Assembly: GCF_036555685.1 (NCBI RefSeq)
Contig: NZ_DATBKY010000160.1
Location: 1 to 64,000 of the forward strand
Origin: Actinophytocola sp036555685
Lineage (GTDB): Bacteria > Actinomycetota > Actinomycetes > Mycobacteriales > Pseudonocardiaceae
Reading direction: 5' to 3'
Length of the DNA stretch: 64,000 nucleotides
A program made the position numbers and the translations under genes. Shown one piece after another: positions 29,178 through 37,311 of this stretch. The notes under the pieces were generated by a model. The model worked only from the letters and a program-made list of their open reading frames with translations. It was not told the DNA's origin and made no database searches. The stretch's first letter is position 1. Every line of letters starts with the position of its first letter.

Positions 29178-29804
29178 GTGCCGAGCACCGAGACCCACGC
29201 CGACGCGTCGGTCGAGACCGAGGAGCAGCGGGCAGAGCGGTTCGAGCGGGACGCCATGCCGTTGCTGGACCAGCTGTACTCGGCCGCCCTGCGGATGACC
29301 CGCAACCCCGCCGACGCCGAGGACCTCGTTCAGGAGACCTACCTGAAGGCCTACGCCGCGTTCGAGTCCTTCTCCAAGGGCACGAACCTCAAGGCCTGGC
29401 TGTACCGGATCCTGACCAACACCTACATCAACGGCTACCGCAAGCGGCAGCGCCAGCCGCAGCAGTCGCCGACCGAGGAGATCACCGACTGGCAGCTCGC
29501 CCAGGCGGAGAGCCATACCTCGTCCGGGCTGCGCTCGGCCGAGATCGAGGCCCTGGACCGGCTGCCGGACAGCGACGTCAAGGAAGCCCTGCAGCAGCTG
29601 CCGGAGGACTTCCGGCTCGCCGTGTACCTCGCCGACGTCGAGGGGTTCGCATACAAGGAGATCGCGGAGATAATGCACACGCCGATCGGCACGGTGATGT
29701 CCCGACTGCACCGTGGCCGCCGGCAGCTTCGTGACCTGCTGGCCGGGGTCGCGCGGGAACGCGGGTTCCTGCGTACGACCGAGCAAGAGGTGACCGGATC
29801 GTGA
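29178..29804 (+). CDS. sigR: RNA polymerase sigma factor SigR (SigH orthologue)
   Basis: 208 residues from the GTG at 29178. Group 4 sigma factor of the thiol-oxidative and heat stress response. Region 2 has DQLYSAALRMTRNPADAEDLVQETYLKAY and LKAWLYRILTNTYINGYRK; region 4 has LPEDFRLAVYLADVEGFAYKEIAEIMHTPIGTVMSRLHRGRRQLR. The start keeps the conserved acidic N-terminus seen in SigR; a longer reading frame upstream is non-coding. The stop overlaps the rsrA start as GTGA. Its own promoter is at 29059. Confidence 0.95.
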   Translation: MPSTETHADASVETEEQRAERFERDAMPLLDQLYSAALRMTRNPADAEDLVQETYLKAYAAFESFSKGTNLKAWLYRILTNTYINGYRKRQRQPQQSPTEEITDWQLAQAESHTSSGLRSAEIEALDRLPDSDVKEALQQLPEDFRLAVYLADVEGFAYKEIAEIMHTPIGTVMSRLHRGRRQLRDLLAGVARERGFLRTTEQEVTGS

Positions 29805-30100
29805 GCTGCGGCAAACCACATGAGACCGACTGCTCCGAAGTGCTGGCGGAGGTCTGGCTCTTCCTCGATCACGAGTGCGACGGCCAGCGCCGCGAGCTGC
29901 TGCAGAAGCACCTGGAAGAGTGCAGCCCGTGCCTCGAGCAGTTCGGCATCGAGGAGCATCTGAAGGTGCTGCTGGCCCGCAAGTGCGGCGGTGAGCACGC
30001 GCCGGAGGCGCTGAAGCAGCGGCTCCGCGAGAAGATCCGGAAGACGGTGGTGGTCGAGCAGACCATCGTGACCGTGCAGGATGGAACCGACGCGCCGTAA
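29801..30100 (+). CDS. rsrA: Zinc-binding redox anti-sigma factor RsrA
   Basis: 99 residues. It binds and silences SigR until oxidation forms an intramolecular disulfide and releases zinc. The ZAS motif is HLEECSPC, with His37, Cys41 and Cys44; Cys11 is the fourth conserved residue, and Cys3 and the Cys in ARKCGG are additional. The start is fixed by the GTGA overlap with sigR. With the promoter at 29059 this gives a complete feedback loop: oxidised RsrA frees SigR, which transcribes both genes. Confidence 0.95.
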   Translation: MSCGKPHETDCSEVLAEVWLFLDHECDGQRRELLQKHLEECSPCLEQFGIEEHLKVLLARKCGGEHAPEALKQRLREKIRKTVVVEQTIVTVQDGTDAP

Positions 30101-30123
30101 CCGCGGCGGGCGCCTGCACGGAA

Positions 30124-30135
30124 GGTAGGCCTACC
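30124..30135 (+). promoter_or_regulatory. 12-bp palindrome covering the ribosome-binding site of pdtaS
   Basis: GGTAGGCCTACC is a perfect palindrome ending four bases before the TTG start of the kinase gene. The GGTAGG half would be the Shine-Dalgarno sequence. Whether it is an operator or an accident is open. Confidence 0.35.
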
Positions 30136-30138
30136 GGC

Positions 30139-31641
30139 TTGTCCACGCTTTCCGACCTGCTCGCCGAGCACACGAAGCTCTCCGGTGGCGAGGTGGACCA
30201 CCTGCAGATGGTGGTCGCCGAGTGGCAGCTGCTCTCGGACCTGTCCTTCGCCGACCTGCTCATGTGGGTGCCGATCGGCGAGCCGCCCACGCCCGGCTCG
30301 ACCGACGTCGAGTACCTCTGCGTCGCGCAGGCCCGCGCCACGACCGCGCCGACCGCGCACCCCGAGGACGTCGTCGGCAGCACGACGACGGCCGCCGACC
30401 ACCCGCAGCTGCGCCGCGCGATGACCGAGCAGCGGATCTGCCGCGAGGAGGATCCGCGCTGGCACCAGGGCGTACCGGTGCGCCGCGAGACGATCCCCGT
30501 GACCTACGACGACCGCGTGATCGCGGTGCTCTCCCGGGAGACCGACATCGCGGTCCCGCGGGTGCCGAGCTCGCTGGAGATCGCCTACCTGGGCATCGCG
30601 GCGGACCTGTGCCAGATGGTCGCGGACGGCAGCTTCCCCACCTCGGAGCCGGCCGCGGACGTGCACACGAGCCCGCGCGTCGGTGACGGCCTCGTGCGGC
30701 TCGACAACACCGGCACGGTCGTGTTCGCGTCGCCGAACGCGCAGTCGGCGTACCACCGCATGGGCCACCCCGCGGAGCTGGTCGGCGTGCGGCTGGCGCC
30801 GTTGACGCGCGGGCTGATCGCGGATCCGTTCGACGCCACGGAGATCGCGCAGCGGATTCTGGCCGCACTGGACGGTCAGCCGAGCATGCGCGCGGAGGCC
30901 GAGTCCCACCGCGGCGCGGCCGTGCTGTTCCGTGCGTTGCCGCTTCGTCCTGATGGCAAGGCGGCGGGCGCGCTGGTCCTGGTCCGCGACGTCACCGAGG
31001 TCCGCCGGCGCGACCGCGCGCTGATGTCGAAGGACGCGACGATCCGCGAGATCCACCACCGGGTCAAGAACAACCTGCAGACCGTGGCGGCGTTGCTGCG
31101 CCTGCAATCCCGGCGTACGGCGAGCGAGGAGGCCCGCGCGGCGCTGGGCGAGTCGGTCCGCCGCGTGGCCGCGATCGCGATGGTCCACGAGGCACTGTCG
31201 ACTTCGGTCGACGAGCGGGTGGACCTGAACTCGCTGGTGGACAAGGTGATCCCGGTCGTCGGCGACGTGGCGGTGGCGGAGAACCACGTGCGGGTGCGGC
31301 GGACCGGTCAGTTCGGCGTGGTCGCGGCCGAGGTGGCGACCCCGCTGGTGATGGTGCTGACCGAGCTCGTGCAGAACGCGGTCGAGCACGCGTACCCGCC
31401 CGGAGTCTCCGGCGACGTAACGGTTTCCGCCGAGCGCACGGCCCGGTGGCTCGACGTCGTCGTCACCGACGACGGGCGCGGGCTGCCGAAGGGTTTCTCG
31501 CTGGAACGGTCGAACGGCCTGGGGCTGCAGATCGTGCGGACCCTGGTGGAGTCGGAGCTGCGCGGGTCGCTTTCCATGAAGCGGCGCGATCGCGGAGGGA
31601 CCGAGGCCGTGCTTCGGGTGCCGTTGTCGCACCGCCGCTGA
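30139..31641 (+). CDS. pdtaS: Sensor histidine kinase PdtaS
   Basis: 500 residues, soluble. An N-terminal GAF-like domain (about 1-150) is followed by a PAS domain (about 180-290) and a HisKA_2/HATPase module. The phospho-acceptor region is REIHHRVKNNLQTVAALLRLQSRR, with His306 and His307, typical of HWE/HisKA_2 kinases; the ATPase part has ELVQNAVEHAYPPG, DDGRGLP and SNGLGLQIVRTLV. The partner regulator PdtaR, an ANTAR RNA-binding antiterminator, is not in this window. The start is TTG at 30139 with GGTAGG upstream. Located between rsrA and whiB1, as in mycobacteria. Confidence 0.93.
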   Translation: MSTLSDLLAEHTKLSGGEVDHLQMVVAEWQLLSDLSFADLLMWVPIGEPPTPGSTDVEYLCVAQARATTAPTAHPEDVVGSTTTAADHPQLRRAMTEQRICREEDPRWHQGVPVRRETIPVTYDDRVIAVLSRETDIAVPRVPSSLEIAYLGIAADLCQMVADGSFPTSEPAADVHTSPRVGDGLVRLDNTGTVVFASPNAQSAYHRMGHPAELVGVRLAPLTRGLIADPFDATEIAQRILAALDGQPSMRAEAESHRGAAVLFRALPLRPDGKAAGALVLVRDVTEVRRRDRALMSKDATIREIHHRVKNNLQTVAALLRLQSRRTASEEARAALGESVRRVAAIAMVHEALSTSVDERVDLNSLVDKVIPVVGDVAVAENHVRVRRTGQFGVVAAEVATPLVMVLTELVQNAVEHAYPPGVSGDVTVSAERTARWLDVVVTDDGRGLPKGFSLERSNGLGLQIVRTLVESELRGSLSMKRRDRGGTEAVLRVPLSHRR

Positions 31642-31659
31642 CCTGCTCGCGGAAACACG

Positions 31660-31692
31660 AAGGCCCGGTCTCCCATCCGGGAACCGGGCCTT
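31660..31692. terminator. Bidirectional terminator between pdtaS and whiB1
   Basis: AAGGCCCGGT (31660-31669) pairs with ACCGGGCCTT (31683-31692), extended inward by TCCC/GGGA. It sits between convergent genes, 18 bp after the pdtaS stop and 17 bp after the whiB1 stop. Confidence 0.88.
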
Positions 31693-31708
31693 GTGGCGTC
31701 TTCAGAGA

Positions 31709-31963
31709 TCAGGCGTTGCTGCGCGTCGCCGTGCGAGCGCTGCGCCGCTTGAGCGCACGTCGCTCGTCCTCGCTCATCCCGCCCCACACGCCTGCGTCCT
31801 GGCCGCTCTGCAGCGCCCAGGTCAGGCAGTTGGAAGCGACGGTGCAGCGGTGGCAAACGGCCTTCGCCTGGGCAACCTGCAATATGGCAGGACCGCTGGT
31901 CCCCACGGGGAAGAACAGCTCAGGGTCCTCGTCACGGCAGGCCGCGCGGTGGCGCCAGTCCAT
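31709..31963 (-). CDS. whiB1: Iron-sulfur transcription regulator WhiB1
   Basis: 84 residues. The four cluster ligands are Cys9, Cys37, Cys40 and Cys46 (C-x27-C-x2-C-x5-C spacing), and GVWGG is the turn that contacts sigma factor region 4. The basic tail ALKRRSARTATR is the DNA-binding end. WhiB1 carries a nitric-oxide-sensitive 4Fe-4S cluster and is essential in mycobacteria. Length, sequence and position next to pdtaS identify it as WhiB1 rather than another Wbl. Its upstream region has a CRP-type site at 32030. Confidence 0.95.
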   Translation of the reverse strand: MDWRHRAACRDEDPELFFPVGTSGPAILQVAQAKAVCHRCTVASNCLTWALQSGQDAGVWGGMSEDERRALKRRSARTATRSNA

Positions 31964-32029
31964 TTCTACTTGCTCCTCGCTTGGGCGCGTTCCGATGCGC
32001 CTCTGTCGTCAACCGGTCGTTGGGGTGCT

Positions 32030-32045
32030 TGTGAATGCTTTCACG
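32030..32045. promoter_or_regulatory. CRP-family binding site upstream of whiB1
   Basis: TGTGA-ATGCTT-TCACG matches the CRP consensus TGTGA-N6-TCACA in nine of ten half-site positions. It is centred about 75 bp upstream of the whiB1 start; a TTGACA on the whiB1 strand lies at 32056-32061. In M. tuberculosis whiB1 is a documented CRP (Rv3676) target, so the site fits established regulation. Confidence 0.8.
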
Positions 32046-32202
32046 AACCAGCCATATGTCAAGAGTCCTTCATCAGCCAGTGCGTGAACTCACCCGAAAG
32101 ATCGACGTCAGAGCGTTGTCAATGCGTTGCGTAACAATCGGGTCACAGCTACGTCTCGTGGTTCACCACTGGGGATCGAGCTGGTTTCGACTACCCGAGG
32201 GG

Positions 32203-33135
32203 CTACCCGACGACGACGAGGGCATGCCTGACCGACGAGATTTTCACGCAGGTCCGGTCGCCGATGAGGTCGCCGTCGCACTGCACGCGGACCGGGTCGG
32301 GGCTTGTGATCGTCAGCATCGGGACGTCGTCACGGCGGTAGAGCTTGCCGCCCTTCTGTTCACCCGTGCGGCTGATCGCCTGACGGAGGTGCCGGAGCAC
32401 CGTGGGTAGACGCAGGCTGTGCAACGCGAAGATGCCGAGATCGGTGTCGAAACCGCAGCCGCGGTTGAGGTGGATCGCGCGCGTGCCGAGGTAGGTCCAC
32501 GGGTCGGTGTTGGACACGAAGACCAGGCGCAGCCCCGAAACCGGCTCCTCGCCGGGAATCTGGACCGTCAACTGTGGCCTGCCGTGGGCCGGCTTGAGGT
32601 ACTGCGTGACCGCGACCCGCGTGTACAGCGCCGGGCTTGCCTTCTTGCCGCGCTTGCGGTCGACCTCGGCGACGACGTCCGCGTCCCAGCCGACGCCGGC
32701 GCTGAACGTGAACCAGCGCGCGGGTTCCGGGCCGTCCGAGTCGACCCGGCCGAGGTTGACCCGCCGCTGCCGGCCGTCCAGCAGCGCGTGCAGCAGCTGG
32801 TGCGTCGCGTCGACCGGGTCGCGCGGCAGGCCGAGCGCGCGGGCGAACACGTTGGCCGAGCCGCCCGGCACGATCCCGAGCATCGGCAGCGCGCCCCGCC
32901 GCCCGCTGGCCAGCAGCCCGTTGACCACCTCGTTCACCGTGCCGTCGCCGCCGTGCGCGACGACGAGGTCTGCCCCGTCGATCACCGCCTGCGTCGCCGC
33001 CGCCATCGCGTGCCCGCGGTAGTCGGTCTCCAGGACCTCGAGCTTGACCTCGCTGGCCAGCGCGTGGGCCAGCACGTCGCGGCCGGCCGCCGTGGTCGCC
33101 GTCGCCTTCGGGTTCACCACGAGGACTGCGCGCAT
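32203..33135 (-). CDS. Diacylglycerol kinase-family lipid kinase
   Basis: 310 residues of the DAGK/YegS/LCB5 fold. VVNPKATATTAAGRD is the conserved N-terminal Asn-Pro loop, VVAHGGDGTVNEVVNGLL contains the nucleotide-binding GGDGT, and GIVPGGSANVFARALGLP the GGSAN loop. A C-terminal beta-sandwich follows. Such kinases phosphorylate diacylglycerol, sphingoid bases or other lipid alcohols; the substrate is not evident. In mycobacteria a related protein is encoded next to whiB1. No membrane helix; likely peripheral at the inner leaflet. Divergent from the membrane-protein gene at 33204. Confidence 0.9.
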   Translation of the reverse strand: MRAVLVVNPKATATTAAGRDVLAHALASEVKLEVLETDYRGHAMAAATQAVIDGADLVVAHGGDGTVNEVVNGLLASGRRGALPMLGIVPGGSANVFARALGLPRDPVDATHQLLHALLDGRQRRVNLGRVDSDGPEPARWFTFSAGVGWDADVVAEVDRKRGKKASPALYTRVAVTQYLKPAHGRPQLTVQIPGEEPVSGLRLVFVSNTDPWTYLGTRAIHLNRGCGFDTDLGIFALHSLRLPTVLRHLRQAISRTGEQKGGKLYRRDDVPMLTITSPDPVRVQCDGDLIGDRTCVKISSVRHALVVVG

Positions 33136-33203
33136 AACCGCAGCGTAGGCGAGTTCACCCCGGATGGCGGACTACGATCCATGCCGAACCCTGCCGACGA
33201 GCC

Positions 33204-33638
33204 GTGAAGGACCGCCGCGTGCGCATCGCCTCCGCCGCCCCGCCGACCATCCGCGGCGCCGCGATTCTCGTGGGCCTGCAGGGACTCGCGGGCGTCGCGT
33301 TCGCCGTGGCGCTGCTCGTGCGGGCGATCGGCGGCGCGTCCACGGCCGGCAACAACATCTACGGCGAGGCGGGCTACTTCGCGGTGCTCGGCGGCGCCGT
33401 GGTCGGCGTCGGGGTGGCGCTTTTCCTCGGCAAGCACTGGGCACGCAGCCCGGCAGTGGTCGTGGAACTGCTGCTGCTCGGTGTCGCTTGGTATGCGGCT
33501 GGCCCATCCGGGCGCCCCGAGATCGGGGTACCGGTCGGCGTGCTGTGCGCGGTCGTGCTGTACCTGCTGTTCGCCTCGAAGTCCCGGGAATGGTCGATGG
33601 GTCTGGACGAGAAGGACGCCGATCAAACCGGACACTGA
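33204..33638 (+). CDS. Small integral membrane protein (four helices)
   Basis: 144 residues with four predicted helices: GAAILVGLQGLAGVAFAVALL, YFAVLGGAVVGVGVALFLG, VVVELLLLGVAWYAAG and VGVLCAVVLYLLFA. A charged, soluble tail (SKSREWSMGLDEKD) follows. A gene for a similar-sized integral membrane protein occupies this place next to whiB1 in mycobacteria (Rv3217c), which supports orthology but gives no function. The GTG at 33204 is used; another GTG five codons later would also serve. Confidence 0.78.
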   Translation: MKDRRVRIASAAPPTIRGAAILVGLQGLAGVAFAVALLVRAIGGASTAGNNIYGEAGYFAVLGGAVVGVGVALFLGKHWARSPAVVVELLLLGVAWYAAGPSGRPEIGVPVGVLCAVVLYLLFASKSREWSMGLDEKDADQTGH

Positions 33639-33757
33639 GCCGGAAACCGCATTCCCAACTAACGGCGGGTAGTGGATCAACCTCGAACGGGTGACCCTGG
33701 TGGGGTTCCTTTTCCCTGCTCCCACGGTGAGCGGCCGTGGGTACGAGGTGGTTTCGA

Positions 33758-34498
33758 ATGCGTCTTGTTCGTGTCGGGGCGGCTCTGGTGGGCGCGGCGG
33801 CTGTCGTGCTGGGCATCACGATGGCGACTGGCGGTGCGTCCGCCGACCAGTCGGGTGGTGGCAAGATCGAGCCGAAAATCATCGACGGACGGCTCGCGGA
33901 CAACGCTCCGTGGGCGGCTCGCCTGTTCGTGAACGGCCAGGAGAACTGCTCGGCGACGATCATCGCGCCGACATGGATCCTGACCGCGCAGCACTGCGTG
34001 GCGAGCCAGGGCACCTACACCTTCCACATCGGCAGCCTGGACCAGACCCAGGGCGAGAGCGCGACCGGTGTGAACATCCAGACCCACCCGTCGGCCGACC
34101 TCGCGCTCGTCGAGCTCGACCACGCGGTGAACGCGACATACTCGCCGCTCGGCAACCCGGACGCGGTGTCTGTCGGCCAGACCGTGCAGGTCTACGGCTG
34201 GGGCGCCACGTGCACCGACCGGCCCGAGATCGAATGCCAGTCGCAGATGCTGAAGGTCGCCGACGTCGGCGTGACCGACACGGCGTGCTCGGACTACATC
34301 GGCGGCACCGCGGTGTGCGCGAACCGGATCGACGGCATCACCGCCGGCGGCGACTCCGGCGGCCCGATGTTCGCGACCGCGCCGGACGGCTCGTACGTCC
34401 AGGTCGGCGTGGCCTCGACGAGCGACCGCCAGACCTTCACCGCGTACGGCAACGTCACGCAGTACCGCGACTGGATCGCCAGCGTCGCCGGCGTCTGA
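33758..34498 (+). CDS. Secreted trypsin-like (S1) serine protease
   Basis: 246 residues. The ATG at 33758 opens a signal peptide (RLVRVGAALVGAAAVVLGIT) cut after an Ala-x-Ala type site near residue 28; a short propeptide leads to KIIDGR, where activation would expose Ile. The triad is His79 in LTAQHC, Asp114 in ADLALVEL and Ser200 in GGDSGGP. Cysteines pair as in trypsins. Asp six residues before the catalytic Ser, expected for Arg/Lys specificity, is Asp in RIDGITAGGDSGG. It resembles Streptomyces trypsin and small extracellular proteases. Followed by its own terminator. Confidence 0.9.
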   Translation: MRLVRVGAALVGAAAVVLGITMATGGASADQSGGGKIEPKIIDGRLADNAPWAARLFVNGQENCSATIIAPTWILTAQHCVASQGTYTFHIGSLDQTQGESATGVNIQTHPSADLALVELDHAVNATYSPLGNPDAVSVGQTVQVYGWGATCTDRPEIECQSQMLKVADVGVTDTACSDYIGGTAVCANRIDGITAGGDSGGPMFATAPDGSYVQVGVASTSDRQTFTAYGNVTQYRDWIASVAGV

Positions 34499-34516
34499 TC
34501 GCCTGTCGCAGAGCCC

Positions 34517-34550
34517 GAACGCCGCGTCCGGTATCCCGGGCGCGGCGTTC
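34517..34550 (+). terminator. Terminator of the S1 protease gene
   Basis: GAACGCCGCG (34517-34526) and CGCGGCGTTC (34541-34550) form a perfect stem, extended inward by CCGG/CCGG, 18 bp after the stop. Confidence 0.82.
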
Positions 34551-34682
34551 GCCCTGCGGGGGCCGTTGCCGATCGCGGCGAATTCGAAATCACGGGCCGG
34601 AACGGCGAAGTCCCGCCAGTTCGGCAGGACTCCGCCGCCGGCAATTAACCTGTTTCAGTGATTTCCATCACCGACGGCTGCA

Positions 34683-35141
34683 TCAGCTGGTGTAGGGATT
34701 GAGCCGGAAATCCGTCTTGCAGATGTCGGTGGCGTTCGGACGCATAACGCACACCTCGACGCCGGCCTTCTTGATGTTCTTGCTGCCGTTGAAGCCGAGC
34801 CCGCTGACCGGTCCCCAGCCGGCGCCGTCGCAGGTGGGCTCGTCGTCGCGGTGCCAGGTGCCGTACCCGCTCGTGCCGTCCATGTAGATCGCGATCGCTC
34901 TGCCGTGCACGTCGTAGTTGTCCCCGGGGCACGTGTCGTTGACCACGAAGTTGTTGTAGGTCAACGTCTGCCTGCCGGTGAAGTGCAGGTCGGCGTGCGC
35001 GCTGCCGCCGCTCTCGGTGCCCGCCACGCTCGTCGCCTTGGCGTAGACGTGCCCGTCGTCCGCCGACGCGACGGCGGTGCTCGCCAGCCCGGCCGCGGTG
35101 ACGGCGGCGGCGACCACCAGGATCTCGCGGATTTTCCGCAT
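34683..35141 (-). CDS. Small secreted protein of unknown function
   Basis: 152 residues. A classical signal peptide (MRKIREILVVAAAVTAAGLA) ends at AVASA-DD. The mature protein of about 124 residues has four cysteines (in NDTCPG, EPTCDG, VEVCVM and TDICKT), enough for two disulfides, many aromatic residues and a short repeated Gly-rich pattern. It looks like a compact beta-rich extracellular protein, possibly an inhibitor or a small cell-wall protein; I do not recognise a family. It is monocistronic: the S1 protease gene on the other strand converges on it. Confidence 0.72.
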   Translation of the reverse strand: MRKIREILVVAAAVTAAGLASTAVASADDGHVYAKATSVAGTESGGSAHADLHFTGRQTLTYNNFVVNDTCPGDNYDVHGRAIAIYMDGTSGYGTWHRDDEPTCDGAGWGPVSGLGFNGSKNIKKAGVEVCVMRPNATDICKTDFRLNPYTS

Positions 35142-35363
35142 GTATTTTCTCCCGTGTCAAGGTTTTTGTCTATGACGCGCGCTGCAGCGGCGACCGGGAC
35201 GGAAATGATCACACGGTGGTGGAACCAATTCCCGCCCAGGCCGACGGAGACTGTATATGCGCCGGCGCAGGGCGGTATCACCCGCACGGGTAGTAACGAA
35301 TTCCGAGGATCCGACGACTGAGTCCGGGGAGGTCTACCGATTTGAATTATCGAAAGCGTCGCG

Positions 35364-35861
35364 CTAAAGGGATTCGCCGCGGGCCCCGCCGAGCCGGCTC
35401 AGCGCCTCGTCGGTGACGCGGTACACGGTCCACTCGTCCATGGCGACCGCGCCCAGGGCCTTGTAGAAGCCGATCGCCGGCTCGTTCCAGTCCAGGACCC
35501 ACCACTCCAGCCGCGAGTAGCCGCGCGCCACGCACTCCTCCGCGAGCGCGGTCAGCAGCGCCTTGCCGAGCCCGCCGCCGCGGGCGGTCGGGCGCACGTA
35601 CAGGTCCTCCAGGTAGATCCCGTGCACACCGCGCCACGTCGAGAAGTTCAGGAACCACAACGCACAGCCGACGACCTCACCGTCCACTTCGGCGACGTGA
35701 CCGAACAGCGCGGGCGAGGGGCCGAACAGCGCCTCGTGCAGCTGCGCGGCGGTCAGGTGGCACTCGGCGGGTGCGCGCTCGTACTCGGCCAGCTCGTACA
35801 CCAACCCGACCACCGCGTCCACGTCGGACTCGCGGACGCGGCGTACCCGTGGATCCGGCAT
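35364..35861 (-). CDS. GNAT family N-acetyltransferase
   Basis: 165 residues. VRRVRESDVDAVVGLVYELAEYERAP is the opening of SAT-like GNATs; YLEDLYVRPTARGGGLGKALLTALAEE carries the acetyl-CoA pyrophosphate loop (R-x-x-G-x-G/A); WWVLDWNEPAIGFYKALGA is the C-terminal motif B. The pattern is close to thialysine/diamine acetyltransferases (SSAT2-like), suggesting an amine substrate, though this cannot be fixed. It lies 31 bp after the phosphatase gene on the same strand and is probably co-transcribed with it. Confidence 0.88.
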   Translation of the reverse strand: MPDPRVRRVRESDVDAVVGLVYELAEYERAPAECHLTAAQLHEALFGPSPALFGHVAEVDGEVVGCALWFLNFSTWRGVHGIYLEDLYVRPTARGGGLGKALLTALAEECVARGYSRLEWWVLDWNEPAIGFYKALGAVAMDEWTVYRVTDEALSRLGGARGESL

Positions 35862-35892
35862 GCAGACCTCCTCTGCGCCTTGGGTGCCGTCT

Positions 35893-36483
35893 TCAGTCCA
35901 GCGCCGGCGGCACGTTCAGCCGCTTGACCTGAGGGGTGCCGCGCTCGTCGCCGAGAACCGTGATGGCCGCCGCCTCGAGTCCGAAGTGGACGCCGGCGTG
36001 CGGGTCGAGGGCGAGCCAGGTCGCCACCAGGACGCGGCTGAAATGCCCGTGCCCCACCAGGATCACGTCGCCGTCGGAAAGCGCCGCGCGCACCCGCTCG
36101 ATCACCCGGGCGGCCCGGGCGCCGACCTGCTCGGCCGTCTCGCCGCCGGGCGACGGGTGCGTCCAGATGGTCCAGCCCGGCACGGTCTCCCGGATCTGCG
36201 GCGTGGACATGCCCTCGTAGTCGCCGTAGTCCCACTCCGCGAGGTCCTCGGTGACCAGCCCGACGGTCAGGCCGGCCAGCTCGGCCGTGCGCAGGGCGCG
36301 CGTGCGCGGGCTGCTCGCGACCAGCGCGGGCGGCTCGCCACCGCGCATCGCACCCAGCAGGCGCCCGGCGTCCCCGGCGCGGTGCTCGCCGGTCGGGGTC
36401 AGCGGCAGGTCGGTCGTGCTCGTGTGCCGGCCGTCGCGGGACCACTCGGTCTCGCCGTGCCGCAACAGGTACACCGCGGTCAT
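35893..36483 (-). CDS. Histidine phosphatase superfamily protein
   Basis: 196 residues. The N-terminal LLRHGETEWS is the catalytic RHG motif, SSPRTRALRTAEL holds the second Arg, WDYGDYEGMSTPQI is the conserved acid segment, and ILVGHGHFSRVLVATWL carries the second catalytic His. The sequence fits the acid phosphatase or phosphoglycerate-mutase-like proteins of actinomycetes (the MSMEG_4193-type group). The substrate is unknown. Divergent from the DUF4442 gene with only 41 bp between starts. Confidence 0.88.
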   Translation of the reverse strand: MTAVYLLRHGETEWSRDGRHTSTTDLPLTPTGEHRAGDAGRLLGAMRGGEPPALVASSPRTRALRTAELAGLTVGLVTEDLAEWDYGDYEGMSTPQIRETVPGWTIWTHPSPGGETAEQVGARAARVIERVRAALSDGDVILVGHGHFSRVLVATWLALDPHAGVHFGLEAAAITVLGDERGTPQVKRLNVPPALD

Positions 36484-36524
36484 CGGGCCTCCCGCCGGTT
36501 GTTACTGACTGGTAGCTTAGTGGG

Positions 36525-37001
36525 GTGACGAACACTCTGGCCATGTGGCGACGGCTGGCCGGCCGGCCGCTCGGCAAGCGGCTGTTCTCGGCGGCCGTGG
36601 TGGCCCGCGCACCGTACTTCGGCACGATCCTGCCGACCGTCGAGACGATGGTGCCCGGCCGGTGCGAGGTACGCGCGCCGAAATGGTGGGGCGTGCACAA
36701 CCACATCGGGACGTTCCACGCGATCGCCGCGTGCAACCTCGCGGAGATCACGATGGGCATGCTCGCGGAGGCGACCGTGCCGTCGAGCCACCGCTGGATT
36801 CCCAAGGCGATGACGGTCGAGTACCTGGCCAAGGCGACGACGAGCCTGCGGGCCACGGCCGCCCTCGACGCGCTGCCCGAGTTCGGCGACGAGCCGGTCG
36901 AGGTGACCGTGCCGGTGTCCGTGCGCGACGCCGCCGACAAGGAGGTCGTGCACGCGGCCATCACTATCTGGGTGACTAGGAAGAACGCGGCGCGTACATG
37001 A
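36525..37001 (+). CDS. Hotdog-fold protein, DUF4442 (PaaI-like thioesterase)
   Basis: 158 residues, GTG start at 36525. The single hotdog domain shows the long central helix as HIGTFHAIAACNLAEITMGMLAEAT followed by strands RWIPKAMTVEYLAKATTSLRATAAL and VEVTVPVSVRDAADKEVVHAAITIWV. This is the DUF4442/YiiD-C group of acyl-CoA thioesterase-like proteins; a catalytic residue cannot be assigned with confidence. Its 3' end overlaps the convergent ynfA gene by 26 bp. Confidence 0.85.
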   Translation: MTNTLAMWRRLAGRPLGKRLFSAAVVARAPYFGTILPTVETMVPGRCEVRAPKWWGVHNHIGTFHAIAACNLAEITMGMLAEATVPSSHRWIPKAMTVEYLAKATTSLRATAALDALPEFGDEPVEVTVPVSVRDAADKEVVHAAITIWVTRKNAART

Positions 37002-37311
37002 TCACGGCGACGCCGGCGAGGCAGATCGCGGCTCCGACGTAGTCCCACCGGTCCGGCCGGAACCTGTCCACGACGACGCCCCACGCGAGCGAGCCGGCGA
37101 CGAAGACGCCGCCGTACGCCGCGAGGATGCGGCCGAAGTGCGGGTCCGGCTGAAAGGTGGCGACGAACCCGTAGGCACCGAGCGCGAGCACGCCGGCGGC
37201 GATCCACCAGAGGCCGCGGTCCTCGCGCCAGCCCTGCCAGACGAGCCAAGCGCCGCCGATCTCCGCGAGCGCGGCCAGGACGAAGAGAACGAGCGAGCGG
37301 ACGACGCTCAT
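36976..37311 (-). CDS. ynfA: YnfA/UPF0060 small membrane protein
   Basis: 111 residues with four membrane helices: SLVLFVLAALAEIGGAWLVW, LWWIAAGVLALGAYGFVATF, AAYGGVFVAGSLAWGVVVD and YVGAAICLAGVAVIMYAP. The family belongs to the small multidrug resistance fold and is often annotated as an efflux protein, with FQPDPHFGRILAAYGGVFV as its signature. The ATG overlaps the merR stop as ATGA. Being last of a three-gene unit behind a MerR regulator suggests the export of a metal or another toxic cation, which is inference. Confidence 0.9.
   Translation of the reverse strand: MSVVRSLVLFVLAALAEIGGAWLVWQGWREDRGLWWIAAGVLALGAYGFVATFQPDPHFGRILAAYGGVFVAGSLAWGVVVDRFRPDRWDYVGAAICLAGVAVIMYAPRSS

Noticed and set aside
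36483..36525. A divergent promoter between the phosphatase and DUF4442 genes
   Set aside because: TAGCTT-like and TTGTTA elements can be drawn, but spacing and strength are too poor to call.
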